From assembly GCA_033557465.1 (NCBI GenBank), contig CM066043.1:113876778-113940777 (forward strand): a stretch of 64,000 nucleotides of DNA. The letters run 5' to 3'. Position 1 is the stretch's first letter, and every line of letters starts with the position of its first letter. The translations under genes and the position numbers were made by a program. The notes under the pieces were generated by a model, which searched no databases, was not told the origin of the DNA, and worked only from the letters and a program-made list of their open reading frames with translations. The DNA is from Ichthyophis bannanicus (lineage: Eukaryota; Chordata; Amphibia; Gymnophiona; Ichthyophiidae). Below, piece after piece: positions 53,478 to 64,000 of this stretch.

Positions 53478-54990
53478 ATAAGCCCTATCGTTTCCTGTAG
53501 AGATTCCATCCTTGAAGCCTTATCAAAATGTCAAAAGATGGCAAAACAAGTACAATCATTTATTCGAGACACTTCTCATTTCATTACTTTGATTGAATCC
53601 TTTTCCAAGAACTTGGATCACATTGTTTTAGTATTTCCTTGTATACTAATATTTATCAAACTGAAGCTCTGCCAGTCGTAAGTCGATGCTCCATGGAGCT
53701 CCCACAGCAGCTGCCAAAGTCCTTTGTTCTACCACTGCTTGAATTAGTAGTAACTAAGAATTATTTTTTGTATGACAAAACATTTTTTCTTCAAGTGTTT
53801 GGTATAGTCATGGGGGCAATGGTAGCCCCATCAGCGGCAACCATCTACATGGCTGATTTTGAAACATCTTTCATTTATACTTCCCAGTGGTATACCCACG
53901 TTCCTATCTGAGTATGATATCTAGATGATATTTTCTTTTTGTGGGAAGGTTCCATTACAAATTTCCAATTATGTTTGAATTAGATCAACATGATTAAACC
54001 AAATATTTAATTTACTACTAAATTTGATGACCAACTTATAGAATGTTTGGATGTGGTAGTATTTAAAGATCGTAATATTTTCTATAATTTCTTGTTTCGA
54101 AAACCTGTTCAGCAGAACAGTTTGCTTCAGTATCATAGCTACCACCCAGGCTCTTTGAGGAGGGGACTCCCAATGGGGCAATTTCTACATTTAAGACATA
54201 TTTGTTCTATTGTGGTTGAGTTTAAAGTTCATGCAAAGGACTTACCCACTAAAGTTATTACTCGGGCATACAGTACAAACGGGCAAGATATTCCCATCGC
54301 GACTGGTTATTTTGTGACTATGGGTTTCTGTTGACAGCTGACACCCCATTTGCTAAGATGAAAAGATAGTAGGGGTTTTACCCTTTATGGCCAATGTGGC
54401 AAAAATAACAGCATTACTTAAAAAACATTGGCACATCTTGTCTCTTCACCCTTGCTTTCAAAAGGATTTAACAATTGTCTACAATTGGGGCCGTAATATT
54501 AGAGATCAAGTTGTGCATACGACTAGAATTAATGATCAGATTTTGCCTTCACATTCTACTGTGGGCTATTTTCAATGCTGTCATTGTCAATTTTGTCAAA
54601 TGACCTTCCATAGTCCTTCTTGGACAGATCCCACTTCTGGTAACGTTTACCGTGCCCGTTGGAATACAACTTGCACTTCGGTGTTTGGTGTTTACATTTT
54701 GATTTGTCCTCGTCAGCTTAAATATGTTGGCCCAACTATTCATCCTTTAAAGTCTTGTTTGAGTGAACAAAGAGACACTGTCAGACTCAATTGTTTCTCA
54801 CTGCATTGAATTAAAGAAATTAAACTATTCTTTTTCTGACTTGAAATAGCAGTCTATCGATCATGTCCCACTAGACCTACGTGGAGGTGATTGTGAGTCT
54901 CGTCTGCAATTGTTGGAACAATCATGGATATTCAAATTTCAGTCTGTAACACCTAAGGATTAAATCTTGAACTTGATTGGTAGAGAATTT
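53478..54990 (+). pseudogene. Penelope-like element: RT and GIY-YIG endonuclease, broken
   Basis: The frame at 53639 has YTNI, LLELVVTKNYF and VFGIVMGAMVAPSAATIYM (RT palm). YLDDIFFLWEG follows at about 53918, after a stop, with the catalytic DD present. Next come FRKPVQQNSLL, HSYHPGSLRRGLPMGQF, GRNIRDQVVHTT and CCHCQFCQMTF. The GIY-YIG endonuclease has SVFGVYILICPRQLKYVGPT at about 54679. RGGD and QSVTPK end it near 54960. Stops and shifts occur between blocks, and the 5' part of RT is missing. Penelope-like elements copy themselves with this RT and cut target DNA with GIY-YIG. The 3' end is cut by the L1 poly-A. Confidence 0.82.
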
Positions 54991-55299
54991 TTTTTCTTTT
55001 TTAAAAATATTTTTTATTCGTCAAACAACACACTGGGTCATGGTGGGTACGCTTATACCATTTCCCGATAATAAACCAAACATAATCATCTATATTACAA
55101 CTTATTGTTTTTCTATCCAACATTTCCATCCTCCCCTTCCCTCCTCCCACTTCCTCCCTCCCCATATTCGCAAACTTAGTGGCTCAATGTTTAATCTTTT
55201 TTGCTTCTATCTTCTCTTGGTGTGCTCTCCCATCCCGGTGGCCTACTTCCTTTACTGGGTTAAAGGGCTCTCCCTCCCGGACTCCCCTTCTTCATGTCC

Positions 55300-56150
55300 A
55301 ACCTTTACATGGCCAGTAGCGCATTCCATGCTCTATGTGCCAGGGTGGCGATATATCGGTCCCAGAGCTGCTGAAACTCCTCCCATTTTTCTTTATTGCT
55401 TTTGGCATCTAATCTTTCCATTAGCATCAGCTGATGAAAACTGCCCTGCCACTCCGAAAAAGTAGGTACCTTGTCTTCCCTCCACCTCCTTAGGAGAGGT
55501 ATTTTGCCCGTTATACAGGCTTTCCTTACCAAAAGTCTTTCCCTTCGCCCTCTAGGGAGGGGTGCAGCATCCTATCGAATATCACAAGAGCCCCAGTCCA
55601 TTCCACATGTTGAGCAATCAGCCAGCTGATGTACCGATGAATTTGGCGCCAATATCTTTGTACCCTCTCACAGAGCCACCACATGTGACTTAGTCTTGCC
55701 ATTGGTGTGGGGCACTTTGGACAGCTACCATCTTGTGTCAGACCACTTCTCTGCATCTGACGGGAAGAGAAATGGGTCCGGCATACCATTCGAAATTGTA
55801 GCTCCCTAAGCTTGGCTGACTATATCAACGCCGGGATGCATTGTATTGTACCCAGTATTGTACCTGCGGCAACCGGGGACCCAAGTTCCTTTGCCCATTT
55901 ATGTTGAATAGTAGAGAGGTTCTAGGGGCTAGTCCCTCTCCTCAGTTTATCTGAATAATCAGAGACTAAAAGGCATTTCTGATCTCCCAATTCAAAGAAT
56001 TTTAGGATCACCATGGCCCTCTCTGCTGCTAGCTGCTCATGTGGAAATGACTTGATATAATGCCGCAGCTGATAGTATGCAAAATGTTGTCCCCTCCTCG
56101 TCATATTTCTTCTGTAAATTTTGAAAGGGTTTGCAGAACCCTGACTCATC
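55300..56150 (-). pseudogene. L1 ORF2 C-terminal region with Cys finger
   Basis: The frame at 55789-55526 reads CPKCPTPMARLSHMWWLCERVQRYW, in pieces the C..C...H....C finger that ends L1/Tx1 ORF2 proteins. Flanking frames (56149-55922 and 55532-55305) continue it on both sides (FPHEQLAAERAMVILKFF; DKVPTFSEWQGSF) with shifts between them. Confidence 0.65.
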
Positions 56151-56559
56151 CACTACATGACCCAGTTTTGTATCCCTTCTGCTCCCCGTCACGAAACATC
56201 CTAGTCTCAGTGCCTGGCAAAAATTGTATGTTGCCTGCTATGGGTAGCCAACTAGATACCGCTGGTGATGTCTGCCAACGTCTACACAAGAATCACCACA
56301 CTGCCCAAATCAGCTTAACTAAAATGCTTTTTATCAAGTGCTGTGGCAGCATCGTGCTATCCATATGAAGCACTGCTAGTAGGGAATGAGGAGAGACAAA
56401 TGCCTCCTCCAGCCTCCTTAGTGTATATACATCCTTATATCCCAGCCTGTTTCCCAAATAGCGGAGCTGGCATGCCTGTGCATATCAAAATATGTCTGGA
56501 AGACCGAGTCCTCCCCACTGACATGGGCCTCACATGCGTGCCAAGGGCAAGCGTGGTCG

Positions 56560-57941
56560 TTACCCTTTCCACAAGAAACTGCGCAAGACCTGTTCAGTCT
56601 CCAAGATATCTCTACAGAGAAGACAAAGTGGGAGCATCTGTAGCATATACAGCAATTTTGGGAATAGCACCATATGATAAGCCACCACTTGGCCCATTAG
56701 TGACAGTGGAAGGGGAGTCCAATCTTTTAAGCGGGTTTGCATATGCTGTATCACCTTACTGCAGTTACATTTGTAAAGCTGGTGAGGGTCCCGAGTTAAT
56801 TGGATGCCCAAATAAGTAAATGCTGTGTTTGCCCGTCGCAGGGGAATGGAGAGTCCCCAAGCTGAGCGTAACTCTCCCAGCACATCCAAGGCTTTGGATT
56901 TATCTGTATTTATCTTAAGGCCTGCTATCTCTTGAAACTTGGCGAATTCTTCTAGCACCCTTGGCAAAGCCGTTCGAGGTGAAGTAAGGTGGACTAGCAT
57001 ATAATCTGCAAAGGCTGAGATCTTGAACTCTGTCCGCCCAATCTGGATACCTGGTGCCTCCTGACATGCTACCAATTTACGTATCAACGGATCTAGGGAT
57101 AGAACAAATAATAAGGGGGGCAGGGCGTAGCCCTGTCGCGTCCTTCATCCCAAGCTAATATCTGCTGATATCACCCCATTTGCAACCACCACTGCTACAG
57201 GCTGTGTATATAGTAGCCAAACCATGCAAAGAAACTGGTCCCCTATCCCATAACGGGGCAGAAGTTGGAACAGGTAGTCCCATTCCACCCAGTCAAATGC
57301 CTTTTTGTCGTCAAAGCTCACCAAAAGGGACGCCAGGTGGTATCCATATGCCCACTCAAGAGAGGCTATGATCTTATGCAAGTTGTTGGAGACATATCTG
57401 CTCCGGACAAAGCCCACTTGGGATTCCTGCACTAGGCTTGGCAGCAGGGGACCAACCGTTCCACTAGGATCTTGGCTAACAGCTTCAGGTCGAAATTAAT
57501 CAGAGAGATTGGTCTAGAGGATGCCACGTGTAATGGGGTTTTCCTGGGCTTGAGGATTAAAATAATGTGGGCTTTGTTACTGCACCAAACCATCTTGCCT
57601 CGCTCTATCTGCTCCTGGTACATTTCCACCAGGGTGGGTGTCACCCTATAGTGCAAAGGTTTGTAGAACTCTGCACTAAATCCGTCCGGGCCAGGTGTTC
57701 GGCAGCATTGGGCAGCCTGAATTTTTCGTTGTACTTCTTTAATGGAAATCAGCTTTTCCAGCAGTGCCACCTGCTGTGGAGTAAGGCTTGGCAGTGATAA
57801 ATACTGCAGATAGGCTGTTATGCATGTTGTAGGGGCCACTTTGTCTGTATACAAGGCCTGATAAAATGTTTGAAAGAGGTGTGCAATCTCCCCAGCTTCC
57901 TTGTGAATTTTGCCCTTCTCGTCCTGCAAAGCAGCTATCAT
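56560..57941 (-). pseudogene. L1 ORF2 reverse transcriptase, broken
   Basis: The frame at 57941-57432 has CCRTPGPDGFSAEFYK (fingers) and SSRPISLINFDLKLLAKILVERL. The frame at 57432-57145 has QVGFVRSRYVSNNL and SFDDKKAFDWVEWDYLF (palm A). Between 57145 and 57087 the box-B region (RQG.ALPPLLF) is in another frame. The frame at 57087-56560 has FADYMLVHL, where L1 has FADDM: the second catalytic aspartate is Tyr. KSKALDV and FTYLGIQLT follow. Confidence 0.8.
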
Positions 57942-59065
57942 TCTTGGGCCCCTTCCCCCTCTGAGACATTGAGGTCAGTAGTCGCCCTGACTTATTGCCA
58001 TACCGATATAGCTGATATTGATAGTACAGCAGAGATTTTTTTGCCCATTGGTGAAATGTTTTGTTAAGAGCACCTTGTATTTCAAGAAGTCTAGCCTTTG
58101 TCTCCTGTGTAGTATTCCTAGCAAGATATCTCTGTTCTAGTCAGACCTGCCTCTCCAGCCTAAATATCGTAGCATTCAACTGATGCCGTCTTCTAATGGC
58201 ATAGGCTGTGACATCTCTCCTGAGAACTGCCTTGGCAGTCTCCCAGAAAGGTTCTGGGGTCTCTTTGTGCTGCATGTTGTGTGACATGTATGTTTGCCAG
58301 CGTCCCTGAAGATAAACTTGAAACTGATCATCTCTATAAAGGTATGAGGGGAGATGCCAGTGTCGCTATTGGGACATTGGCCTCTGCCAGATGATGTCCA
58401 CCCACACCTGGGAGTGGTCGGAAATTTCATCAGGGCCGATATTCGCCTCTGTCACCTGTGCAAATAAGGGTTCAGAGATCAGCAAAAATCAAAATGGGTA
58501 CTTGTCCCGTAGGCTCAAGATCTGTGTGAGCAATCTCACTCAGGGGTGCAGCAAATGCTATGGGTCTGCCACGCTTAGGTGGCGCTTAAAGCGACCTAAT
58601 ATCCTCATTGTGGCTTGATGCGCTTCCATGCCCCCCCCTCGATTTGATGTATCCATCTCCAGATCAAGGACACCATTAAAGTCTCCTCTGAGAATGAGAG
58701 GGTCCTCCAGGAGATCCTCAATCTTGGAGGCCAGCCTTGTATAGAAAGGGGCATTGGTATTTTTGGGGCCGTAGATGTTACAAAAAATGATTAGTTTGCC
58801 CTCTAAATCCCACCTCAGAATAAGATAACGACTGGTCTCATCCAATTTCTCACTACTGTGGGTGAACCGAAGGCTCTTGTCAATCAGGATGGCCACCCCC
58901 TTCTTCCCCCGCACAGGGGCTCCAAATATTTGGCCTACCCACTCTTGACTTAGCTTAGCATGCTCAGCCACAGTCTGATGAGTTTCCTGAAGACCTTATA
59001 GCGTTTAATGGGAGTATTGAGCCTGCAGACATTCCAAGAAATGATTCTCAGGGGACATCCCATAT
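57942..59065 (-). pseudogene. L1 ORF2 endonuclease, broken
   Basis: The frame at 58971-58558 has GKKGVAILIDKSL, CNIYGP, LRGDFNGVLD (catalytic D.N) and then NRGGG, typical of L1-type APE endonucleases. The start of ORF2, with a WNV-type first box, would lie near 59040-59065 in another frame. The linker to RT (58430-57942) is open only in short pieces. Confidence 0.7.
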
Positions 59066-60309
59066 CTCACGGCTATGATTTACTAAAGACCTTTTCCATC
59101 TTCCATAGTGGTCCCCTCAGCCTAGAACTCCTACTTTATTTTGCCACTGGGAGATTGTGCCACCAGTATACTTTCCCACTATAACATTGTGAACCACCTT
59201 CCTAACCCTCCCTCCCCCTACAGTTCCCCCAAATCCCTTCCCCTGTCCCCTCCCCTTCATTTCTAACCCTCCCCTTATCCTTAATAGGAAATAAATGGCT
59301 AACACTAATCCTTCTCCCTTTCTACGTCCCCATCCCTCTAGTTCTAGATCCTGCTCAATCTCCCCTTTATTTTTTCTCAGGGTCAGTATTTTGCCCTCTT
59401 ACTTATACCACTCTTCATTTGTCCCTGACCACTAACTGATTTCCCAGAGGTCATAAACTTCCAACCCCTCCCTCCACCTTGGGGAAGGTCGAGCATACAT
59501 ATCTCCTGCACAGGCCGGGTTCTCTCCGCTCTGCCCGTCTACACGTGTATGAGATGTGTTTAATGCCTTTAGTGTGCCCTTAGCCCCATATCATGAGCGT
59601 TCTTCCTTAATACCGGGGAGGCGAGGCTCAATCGCTTAGGCCTGTCAGTCAATTATAGCGCAGTAGGAGCTAATCCCAAAAGGGGGGGGCCTCCAACCTT
59701 CTGGAGTCCAAGGCCTCCCCCGAATTGGGAGTGCTCCCAGGCTTCCCATCCCGAAGCATCGACTCCTATCCTTGTTTTAACCTACCATAGTAACTAGTGG
59801 CTGGGAGCTCCATTATGTCCTTCTGCTCCTCTGATCTTAACTTCTTTACTACCTTTCAGCCCTCTCTCTTACGCACTCCTAATATTCTATCTATTCTCTC
59901 CGGTTATATCCCCCTCATTCTCCCCTTTTCTCCCACCATCTTTGCCCTCCCCTCCCCTTCCTTTACACTATATATAAGGGGAAATAGGGCCTTCCACACC
60001 CCAAACTTTGCCCTGTGGGCTAAACCTTAACAGGCTTTTCATATCAGCTGCATTTATGAATGTGCAGCATTACCCCTCCACAATCTACCAACTCTTGTTT
60101 CCTGCATCTTTGCACCCCTGCAGCCACCTATCACTCATGCTCGCCCACTCATAATGCCGATCCATGCACTCTTGCTATATCCCATTGCCCCCCTTCCGTC
60201 CTGCCATCTTAACCTTCTCCCTCCTCGTCCTTTACTCCGCACAAATGAGGAAACATAAACCACCCTCAGCTCCAAACACCAACCCCTGCCCAATGGGGCA
60301 ATTCAAATC
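59066..60309. other. L1 inter-ORF region
   Basis: Pyrimidine-rich on the + strand, without a long frame. It lies between the start of ORF2 and the SINE, and is longer than a usual L1 spacer. Confidence 0.4.
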
Positions 60310-60604
60310 ATTTATTTATTTATTTATTTACATTCTCTTATATACCACACTATTCTGCATCAGTGCAGTTTACATCGAACAAACTGAAATTACATTGAAC
60401 AGGGCATTATAACTTGGAGATAACTATTTTACAGGGAACATGGGCTATGGAGGGTTAAGTGGCTTGCCCAAGACCACAAGGAGCACCTGTGGGACTAGAA
60501 ACCCCAGTCCTTCCAGCCCAAGGTTGCTGTCCTCTAGTGGGATTTGAACCCCCGACCTTCCGGCCTGAAGTACCTTGCCCCAACCACTAGGCCACTCCTC
60601 CACT
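60310..60604 (-). mobile_element. tRNA-derived SINE with L2 tail, second copy
   Basis: Minus-strand A box TGGCCTAGTGG (60594-60584) and B box GGTTCAAATCC (60550-60540) match the consensus perfectly. The body GGCTTGCCCAAGACCACAAGGAG is shared with the copy at 23767. The 3' part ACATT.TCTTATATACCACACTATTCTGCATCAGTGCAGTTTACAT resembles the L2 3' end at 30587-30632, and both end in AAATA repeats. It is inserted in the antisense L1. Confidence 0.82.
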
Positions 60605-60889
60605 CCATAACATCATAATATTTAAAATAAAAATCTTTAACAACTTTTTTCATTTTAGCTATAGATATATATCTCAGTCCTTGGCACTGTACCCCTCTGT
60701 AGTTGTCTAGCCCAGTTTCCCGCAAAGGGTTCATCAGTGTCCCATGCGGGAGCCAGTGGCATAAAGCTGACTCCCCTCTCCATTGGCGCGAGGCATTAAA
60801 GCCATACCTCCTTTCCCCTGAACTTTACATCCAGTTCTGCTCCACTCCAGCTGGGGGATGTGGCCATCTAACTGAGGCACCACAGCAAG

Positions 60890-61880
60890 TTCAGGTTCCA
60901 CAGCCAATACTGAAACCAGCGTGGTTCTTAGTAGGAGTATATGGTTTTGTCGTTTGCCCACTACACACATATCTATCCACATAGAGGACTCGCTGCTTGT
61001 GTGCATCCCTTAATGTCTCTAACAAGTTATCCACATATGGGGCTGCCAGGTCCGCAGAGTCAAACATCTTTATAGTGCCATTAACAAAAATCCAGAGGCT
61101 CGCTGGGTATAAAACTGCAAATTTCATTTTGGCATCTACAAGTTTCTGACATACTCCAGCATAGGCACACCTCTTCTGGCTCAGCGAAGGAGAATAATCC
61201 TGAGAGACCTTGATCTGAACTCCTTCGTGCAGGAGCGTTCCCTTTTCCCAAGCCATTCTTAGGATGTTTTCCTTCTGCGCAAAATTCATAAATCTTGCCA
61301 GCGCAAGTCGGGATCAATGATCTTGTGCATGGGAGGATTCCAGCCGATGCGCCCTCTCTATAGCTATGGCACCCGCAGTCTCCAATGGCAGAGCGAGCGG
61401 CTGCAGAGTCTCCTGATACCATCTAAGCTCTACTTCTCTGATCGACTCTGGAATGCCAAAAAACTGCAGTTTTTTTTGATGACCTCTATTTTCAAGGTCA
61501 TCAAGTTTGTTTGCCTGCCTTGCCATCAGCTCCATCAGTCGCTGAATTTCTTTTCCGTCCGTAGAGAGAGCGTCTTCTTGCTGGGTCTCTCTGGGCAATT
61601 CTCTCCTCAGCCTGTTGCAAACAGTTCGCAAACCCTGTAAGATCTGGGCCATCATGTCCAATTTGCCGTTTAGCTCCTCCAATTTCACAATGAGAGCTCC
61701 CACCACTGCTACTATTACCTCTTCTACCAGCGTGGTCTATGCTGGCGAGGCAGGGGAAGCCAGTGAGTCTGCCATTTTTGATGGCCCTGGGGCTCCTTTC
61801 TCTCGGTTTCTCTTTGCCGATTTTATCCTCGCTCGTGTCTGCAGCGTGGGTGAGGGCAGTACTAGGCAGCATTTCTCTTT
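60890..61880 (-). pseudogene. L1 ORF1 (RNA-binding chaperone), broken
   Basis: The frame at 61958-61737 ends PSKMADSLASPA, perhaps the N-terminus. The frame at 61706-61314 has a leucine-rich coiled coil (VKLEELNGKLDMMAQIL ... LDDLENRG) and KKLQFFGIPES and IERAHRLE of the RNA-recognition domain. The frame at 61289-60891 has FAQKENILRMAWEKGTLLHEG and FAVLYPASLWI of the C-terminal domain. Order and motifs are those of L1-type ORF1p, which coats the element's RNA. Frames shift at about 61730 and 61300. Confidence 0.75.
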
Positions 61881-62000
61881 CATCAGGTTCGACTTGGTGG
61901 GGGTTTTGCTCGGTTTGTTATTAACTTCTTCCAAAATAAACCTAAAAGAGTATCCCACATCTATATCCTACCTAACAAAAGAGATCACTCGAACAGAAAG

Positions 62001-62209
62001 AAATTTTTGTCGGAGCTACTGCCATAAAAACTTACGCTCTCTCGAGGCAGAATGCTCCTTTTTAATCAGAAAATTTTTAAAAGGGATAGCAACACCCCAA
62101 AATACCCAAAAGGATATAAACAACCCATAGGGTACAAAACCGAATGTGAAAATGAGTCCTGTGATAGTAAAAGGCCGTAGCCTGCACTCCACAATATAGC
62201 TGCCTAATG
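62001..62209. other. Short boundary region between L1 and Penelope
   Basis: Probably the L1 5' untranslated region merging into Penelope 3' DNA. No gene. Confidence 0.35.
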
Positions 62210-62357
62210 TTAAACACGGGTACTTAGCTCAAGTCCAGACTCCCGTGGGTCCATCAGAAAAAATTCAAAAGCAGCAGGAGTATCGTCTTCGACGAGGGGA
62301 ACCTTCCCACCACCGTCAATGATCTGTAATCCAAACAAATGCGTTGGTGAACAGTAT

Positions 62358-62408
62358 GTTGACACAACATTGCGTTTCGGGCGTGTTACATTTCTCAGCC
62401 CTTCTTCA
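62358..62408 (-). ncRNA. Hammerhead-like motif in the Penelope 3' region
   Basis: On the minus strand it reads TTGAAGA, then GGGC with a loop and GCCC (stem II), GAAA, a short GCAATGTTGT segment and GTC. This is the order of the hammerhead core with the first C changed to T. It begins about 120 bases after the Penelope stop codon. A similar block lies at 2829-2870. Confidence 0.42.
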
Positions 62409-62524
62409 AAACCATAGCTGACGTAAAAGAGGAAAAACCCCCAACGCAATTTAAAATGTCAATGAATCAGCTGATCACATTCGTAGCCAATAGGAACCTG
62501 GCCAAAATTTAAAGGTATATTCCT

Positions 62525-63613
62525 TCAAAGAATACTCCACCAATCTAATGAGGAGTTGAGACCTCCCGGGGTTAGTGACTGTAGGAGGAAAATCCAGCGT
62601 TGCTCACGATAGAGAAGAGCTGCCCCCCGGTCACCTCCCCGGGATCTTTCAGGGATATGATCCATAATCCGCCAACGTAAGTCCGAGAAAGAATGTTGAA
62701 AATCAATGCAATGTTGGACCACCGGGGCTGTTAACACCCTTGTGGTTATCCGAGACCGGTGCTCCTGAAGACGTTTCTTCATGGGACGAATAGTCTTCCC
62801 TATGTAAAATTTTTCACAGGGACAAAGCAATAGATAGACTACAAAACAGGATTGACAGGTGGTGTGCCACCGACTATAATAGGTATGCTGCGTATTCGGA
62901 TGAGTCCAGCCCACCCCCTCTAATGTAGATGAACAAAAATCACAGGATTGGCAACAGAAATGTCCCACTAACTCAGGGGTAGACGGGCGATCCGTAGTAT
63001 GTATCAAATAATCTGCTAAATTCCTACCTCTCTGAAAACCCAACATCAAAGGTCTGTCAAAACATGAGTGGAGAGATAAAATGGACCAATGTTTCCGAAG
63101 AATGTTAACCACATCCCGAGTGTGGGGCATGAAGGGTAAAACCCCCACAAACGGTGAACAGGGCCCTGAACCAACCTCCCGTGTTTTAGTTGTGTCTTGC
63201 CACCACTCAGGATGGCTGAAACGGGCTCTACAATAGGCCTTTTGAATGACAAGCGCAGGATATCCGCGCTGCCGAAGCCGAAGCTTTAAATCCTTTGCTT
63301 CCTTTTTGAAATCCTCCAACGTGGAGCACAGCCTTCGCAACCGGATAAATTGACCCACTGGAAGCCCCCTGCGAAGGGAGCTGGGGTGATAGCTCTGAAA
63401 ATGCAGCAGGGTGTTCCGCTGTACGGCTTTCCGATAAAGCGTGGATCTAACTACCCCGCGATCTTTAAATAATTTAAGATCCAAAAATTCAAGGGACCAA
63501 AAATCATACTTCGGGGTGAACTGTAAATCAGTGGAAAGGGAATTTAGCCAATCAAAAAACAACAATAATTGGTCCTCAGTGCCCGTCCAGAAGATAACCG
63601 CAACATAACCCAA
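62525..63613 (-). CDS. Penelope RT C-terminus and GIY-YIG endonuclease, open frame
   Basis: 362 codons open. Near the start comes VIFWTGTEDQLLLFFDWLN (just after the RT catalytic box, which reads YVAV here rather than YxDD). Next are RKAVQRNTLLHFQSYHPSSLRRGLPVGQF, GRNLADYLIHTT, a Cys-rich linker CCQSCDFCSSTL and TTCQSCFVVYLLLCP. The GIY-YIG core is VVYLLLCPCEKFYIGKTIRPMKKRLQEHRSR, and RGGDRGAALLYREQRWIF leads to the end GLNSSLDWWSIL. (Long motifs are quoted here only as conserved blocks.) The endonuclease domain looks intact. The start codon is not the native one because of the 5' truncation. Confidence 0.85.
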   Translation of the reverse strand: MGYVAVIFWTGTEDQLLLFFDWLNSLSTDLQFTPKYDFWSLEFLDLKLFKDRGVVRSTLYRKAVQRNTLLHFQSYHPSSLRRGLPVGQFIRLRRLCSTLEDFKKEAKDLKLRLRQRGYPALVIQKAYCRARFSHPEWWQDTTKTREVGSGPCSPFVGVLPFMPHTRDVVNILRKHWSILSLHSCFDRPLMLGFQRGRNLADYLIHTTDRPSTPELVGHFCCQSCDFCSSTLEGVGWTHPNTQHTYYSRWHTTCQSCFVVYLLLCPCEKFYIGKTIRPMKKRLQEHRSRITTRVLTAPVVQHCIDFQHSFSDLRWRIMDHIPERSRGGDRGAALLYREQRWIFLLQSLTPGGLNSSLDWWSIL

Positions 63614-63625
63614 CCATTGTCTGAC

Positions 63626-64000
63626 TGCTACGGAAGTCTCTTGGCTGGCTTGTTAGTGAAGTTTTGGGTTACTGTCTGAAGTTTGGATTGAGTTCGAAAC
63701 ACCTCTTTTGGGGCATCTATTTAGATCCATTGAATTTGGACCACCACTCTCCAGACACGAAGGACAGAGAGTTTGGAGTACTCCATTTTACCTCACTATT
63801 CAGCTAAGTGCCATTACTTCCACATATATTCAGTTTGCTGGAGACAGAATTGTTCTGTTAAAAACATTTTTGATGCAGGTTAGCATCTTTATTATGCACG
63901 GGCTGGTCCTTTAGGGCTTGTTGTAGCCCTTAGCATATTTAGGTTGTGTGGACCTAAGGTTATACTGACCTTTTTAAAAAATAAGTTGAATAAAAGGAGG
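63626..64000. other. Unassigned sequence
   Basis: AT-rich flank right of the truncated Penelope copy. A 68-codon frame has no motif. Confidence 0.35.

Larger units (their letters stand above)
54991..62000 (-). mobile_element. L1/Tx1-type LINE, antisense, near full length
   Basis: The right side is 5' and the left side 3'. The 3' end on the minus strand has AATAAAAAATATT then an A-rich tail (55018-54990). ORF2 (59065-55300) carries endonuclease, RT and a C-terminal Cys finger; ORF1 (61880-60890) carries a coiled coil and RNA-binding fold. A SINE lies between the ORFs (60310-60604). Many stops disable both ORFs. It is inserted beside or in Penelope DNA on both sides. Confidence 0.8.
62210..63625 (-). 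mobile_element. Penelope-like element, 5' truncated, antisense
   Basis: It holds the last part of RT, the endonuclease and a 3' untranslated region with a hammerhead-like motif. Its RT start is missing, and the break lies near the YxDD box. The 3' sequence AAAGAATACTCCACCAATC (62526 on the + strand) matches the inverted fragment at 53402 (AAAATACTCCACCAATC). Confidence 0.78.

Overview
This window is vertebrate nuclear DNA made almost entirely of transposable elements. I recognise no host protein-coding gene, rRNA, functional tRNA gene or CRISPR. The mix (CR1, L2-like, BovB-type RTE and L1/Tx1 LINEs, Penelope-like elements, Gmr1-like Gypsy, gamma-type ERV, hAT, mariner, Harbinger MITE, tRNA-L2 SINEs) fits a large repeat-rich genome. 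The CR1 3' ends resemble families I associate with caecilian amphibians; that taxon is an inference and a squamate is not excluded.

Left part, 1-24072: old or poorly resolved repeats. In order: the end of a Penelope-like element with a hammerhead-like motif; plus-strand CR1; a Harbinger-type MITE; minus-strand L2-like LINE; two minus-strand CR1 3' ends; a plus-strand L2-like LINE endonuclease region with a C-rich tract; a long antisense CR1-type LINE (about 11860-14900); a tandem duplication with poly-A; a second plus-strand L2-like LINE with RT and 3' end; a degenerate CAGAATA-rich array; and a tRNA-L2 SINE. A gap of exactly 500 N follows (24073-24572).

Central part, 24968-50160: one endogenous gammaretrovirus-like provirus. 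It has LTRs at 24972-25566 and 40471-50156 (the latter split), a 4-bp target duplication AAGT on both sides, gag, protease, RT and part of RNase H, the end of integrase, and no env. It has been invaded repeatedly. The leader holds a BovB-type RTE, itself split by an L2 LINE. pol holds a CR1 that stands in place of most of integrase. The 3' LTR holds a hAT-like element (8-bp duplication TGTCTAGA), which holds a CR1 end, which holds a young Gypsy element with nearly identical LTRs.

The Gypsy element (41059-46845) is the most unusual object. It has a SCAN-like gag, zinc knuckle, protease and integrase but no reverse transcriptase, although its LTRs differ at only about two positions by eye. This suggests recent mobilisation in trans.

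Right part, 50161-64000: a mariner (51310-52633) with a long transposase ORF that has lost all three catalytic aspartates; a Penelope-like element with an inverted copy of its own 3' end in front; an antisense L1/Tx1 element with ORF1 and ORF2, carrying a second SINE; and an antisense Penelope-like element with a 362-codon open frame ending in a GIY-YIG endonuclease.

The left quarter differs from the right in quality. The 5' LTR and the left CR1 copies are longer than their right-hand relatives through many scattered one-base insertions, suggesting unpolished long-read sequence near the gap.
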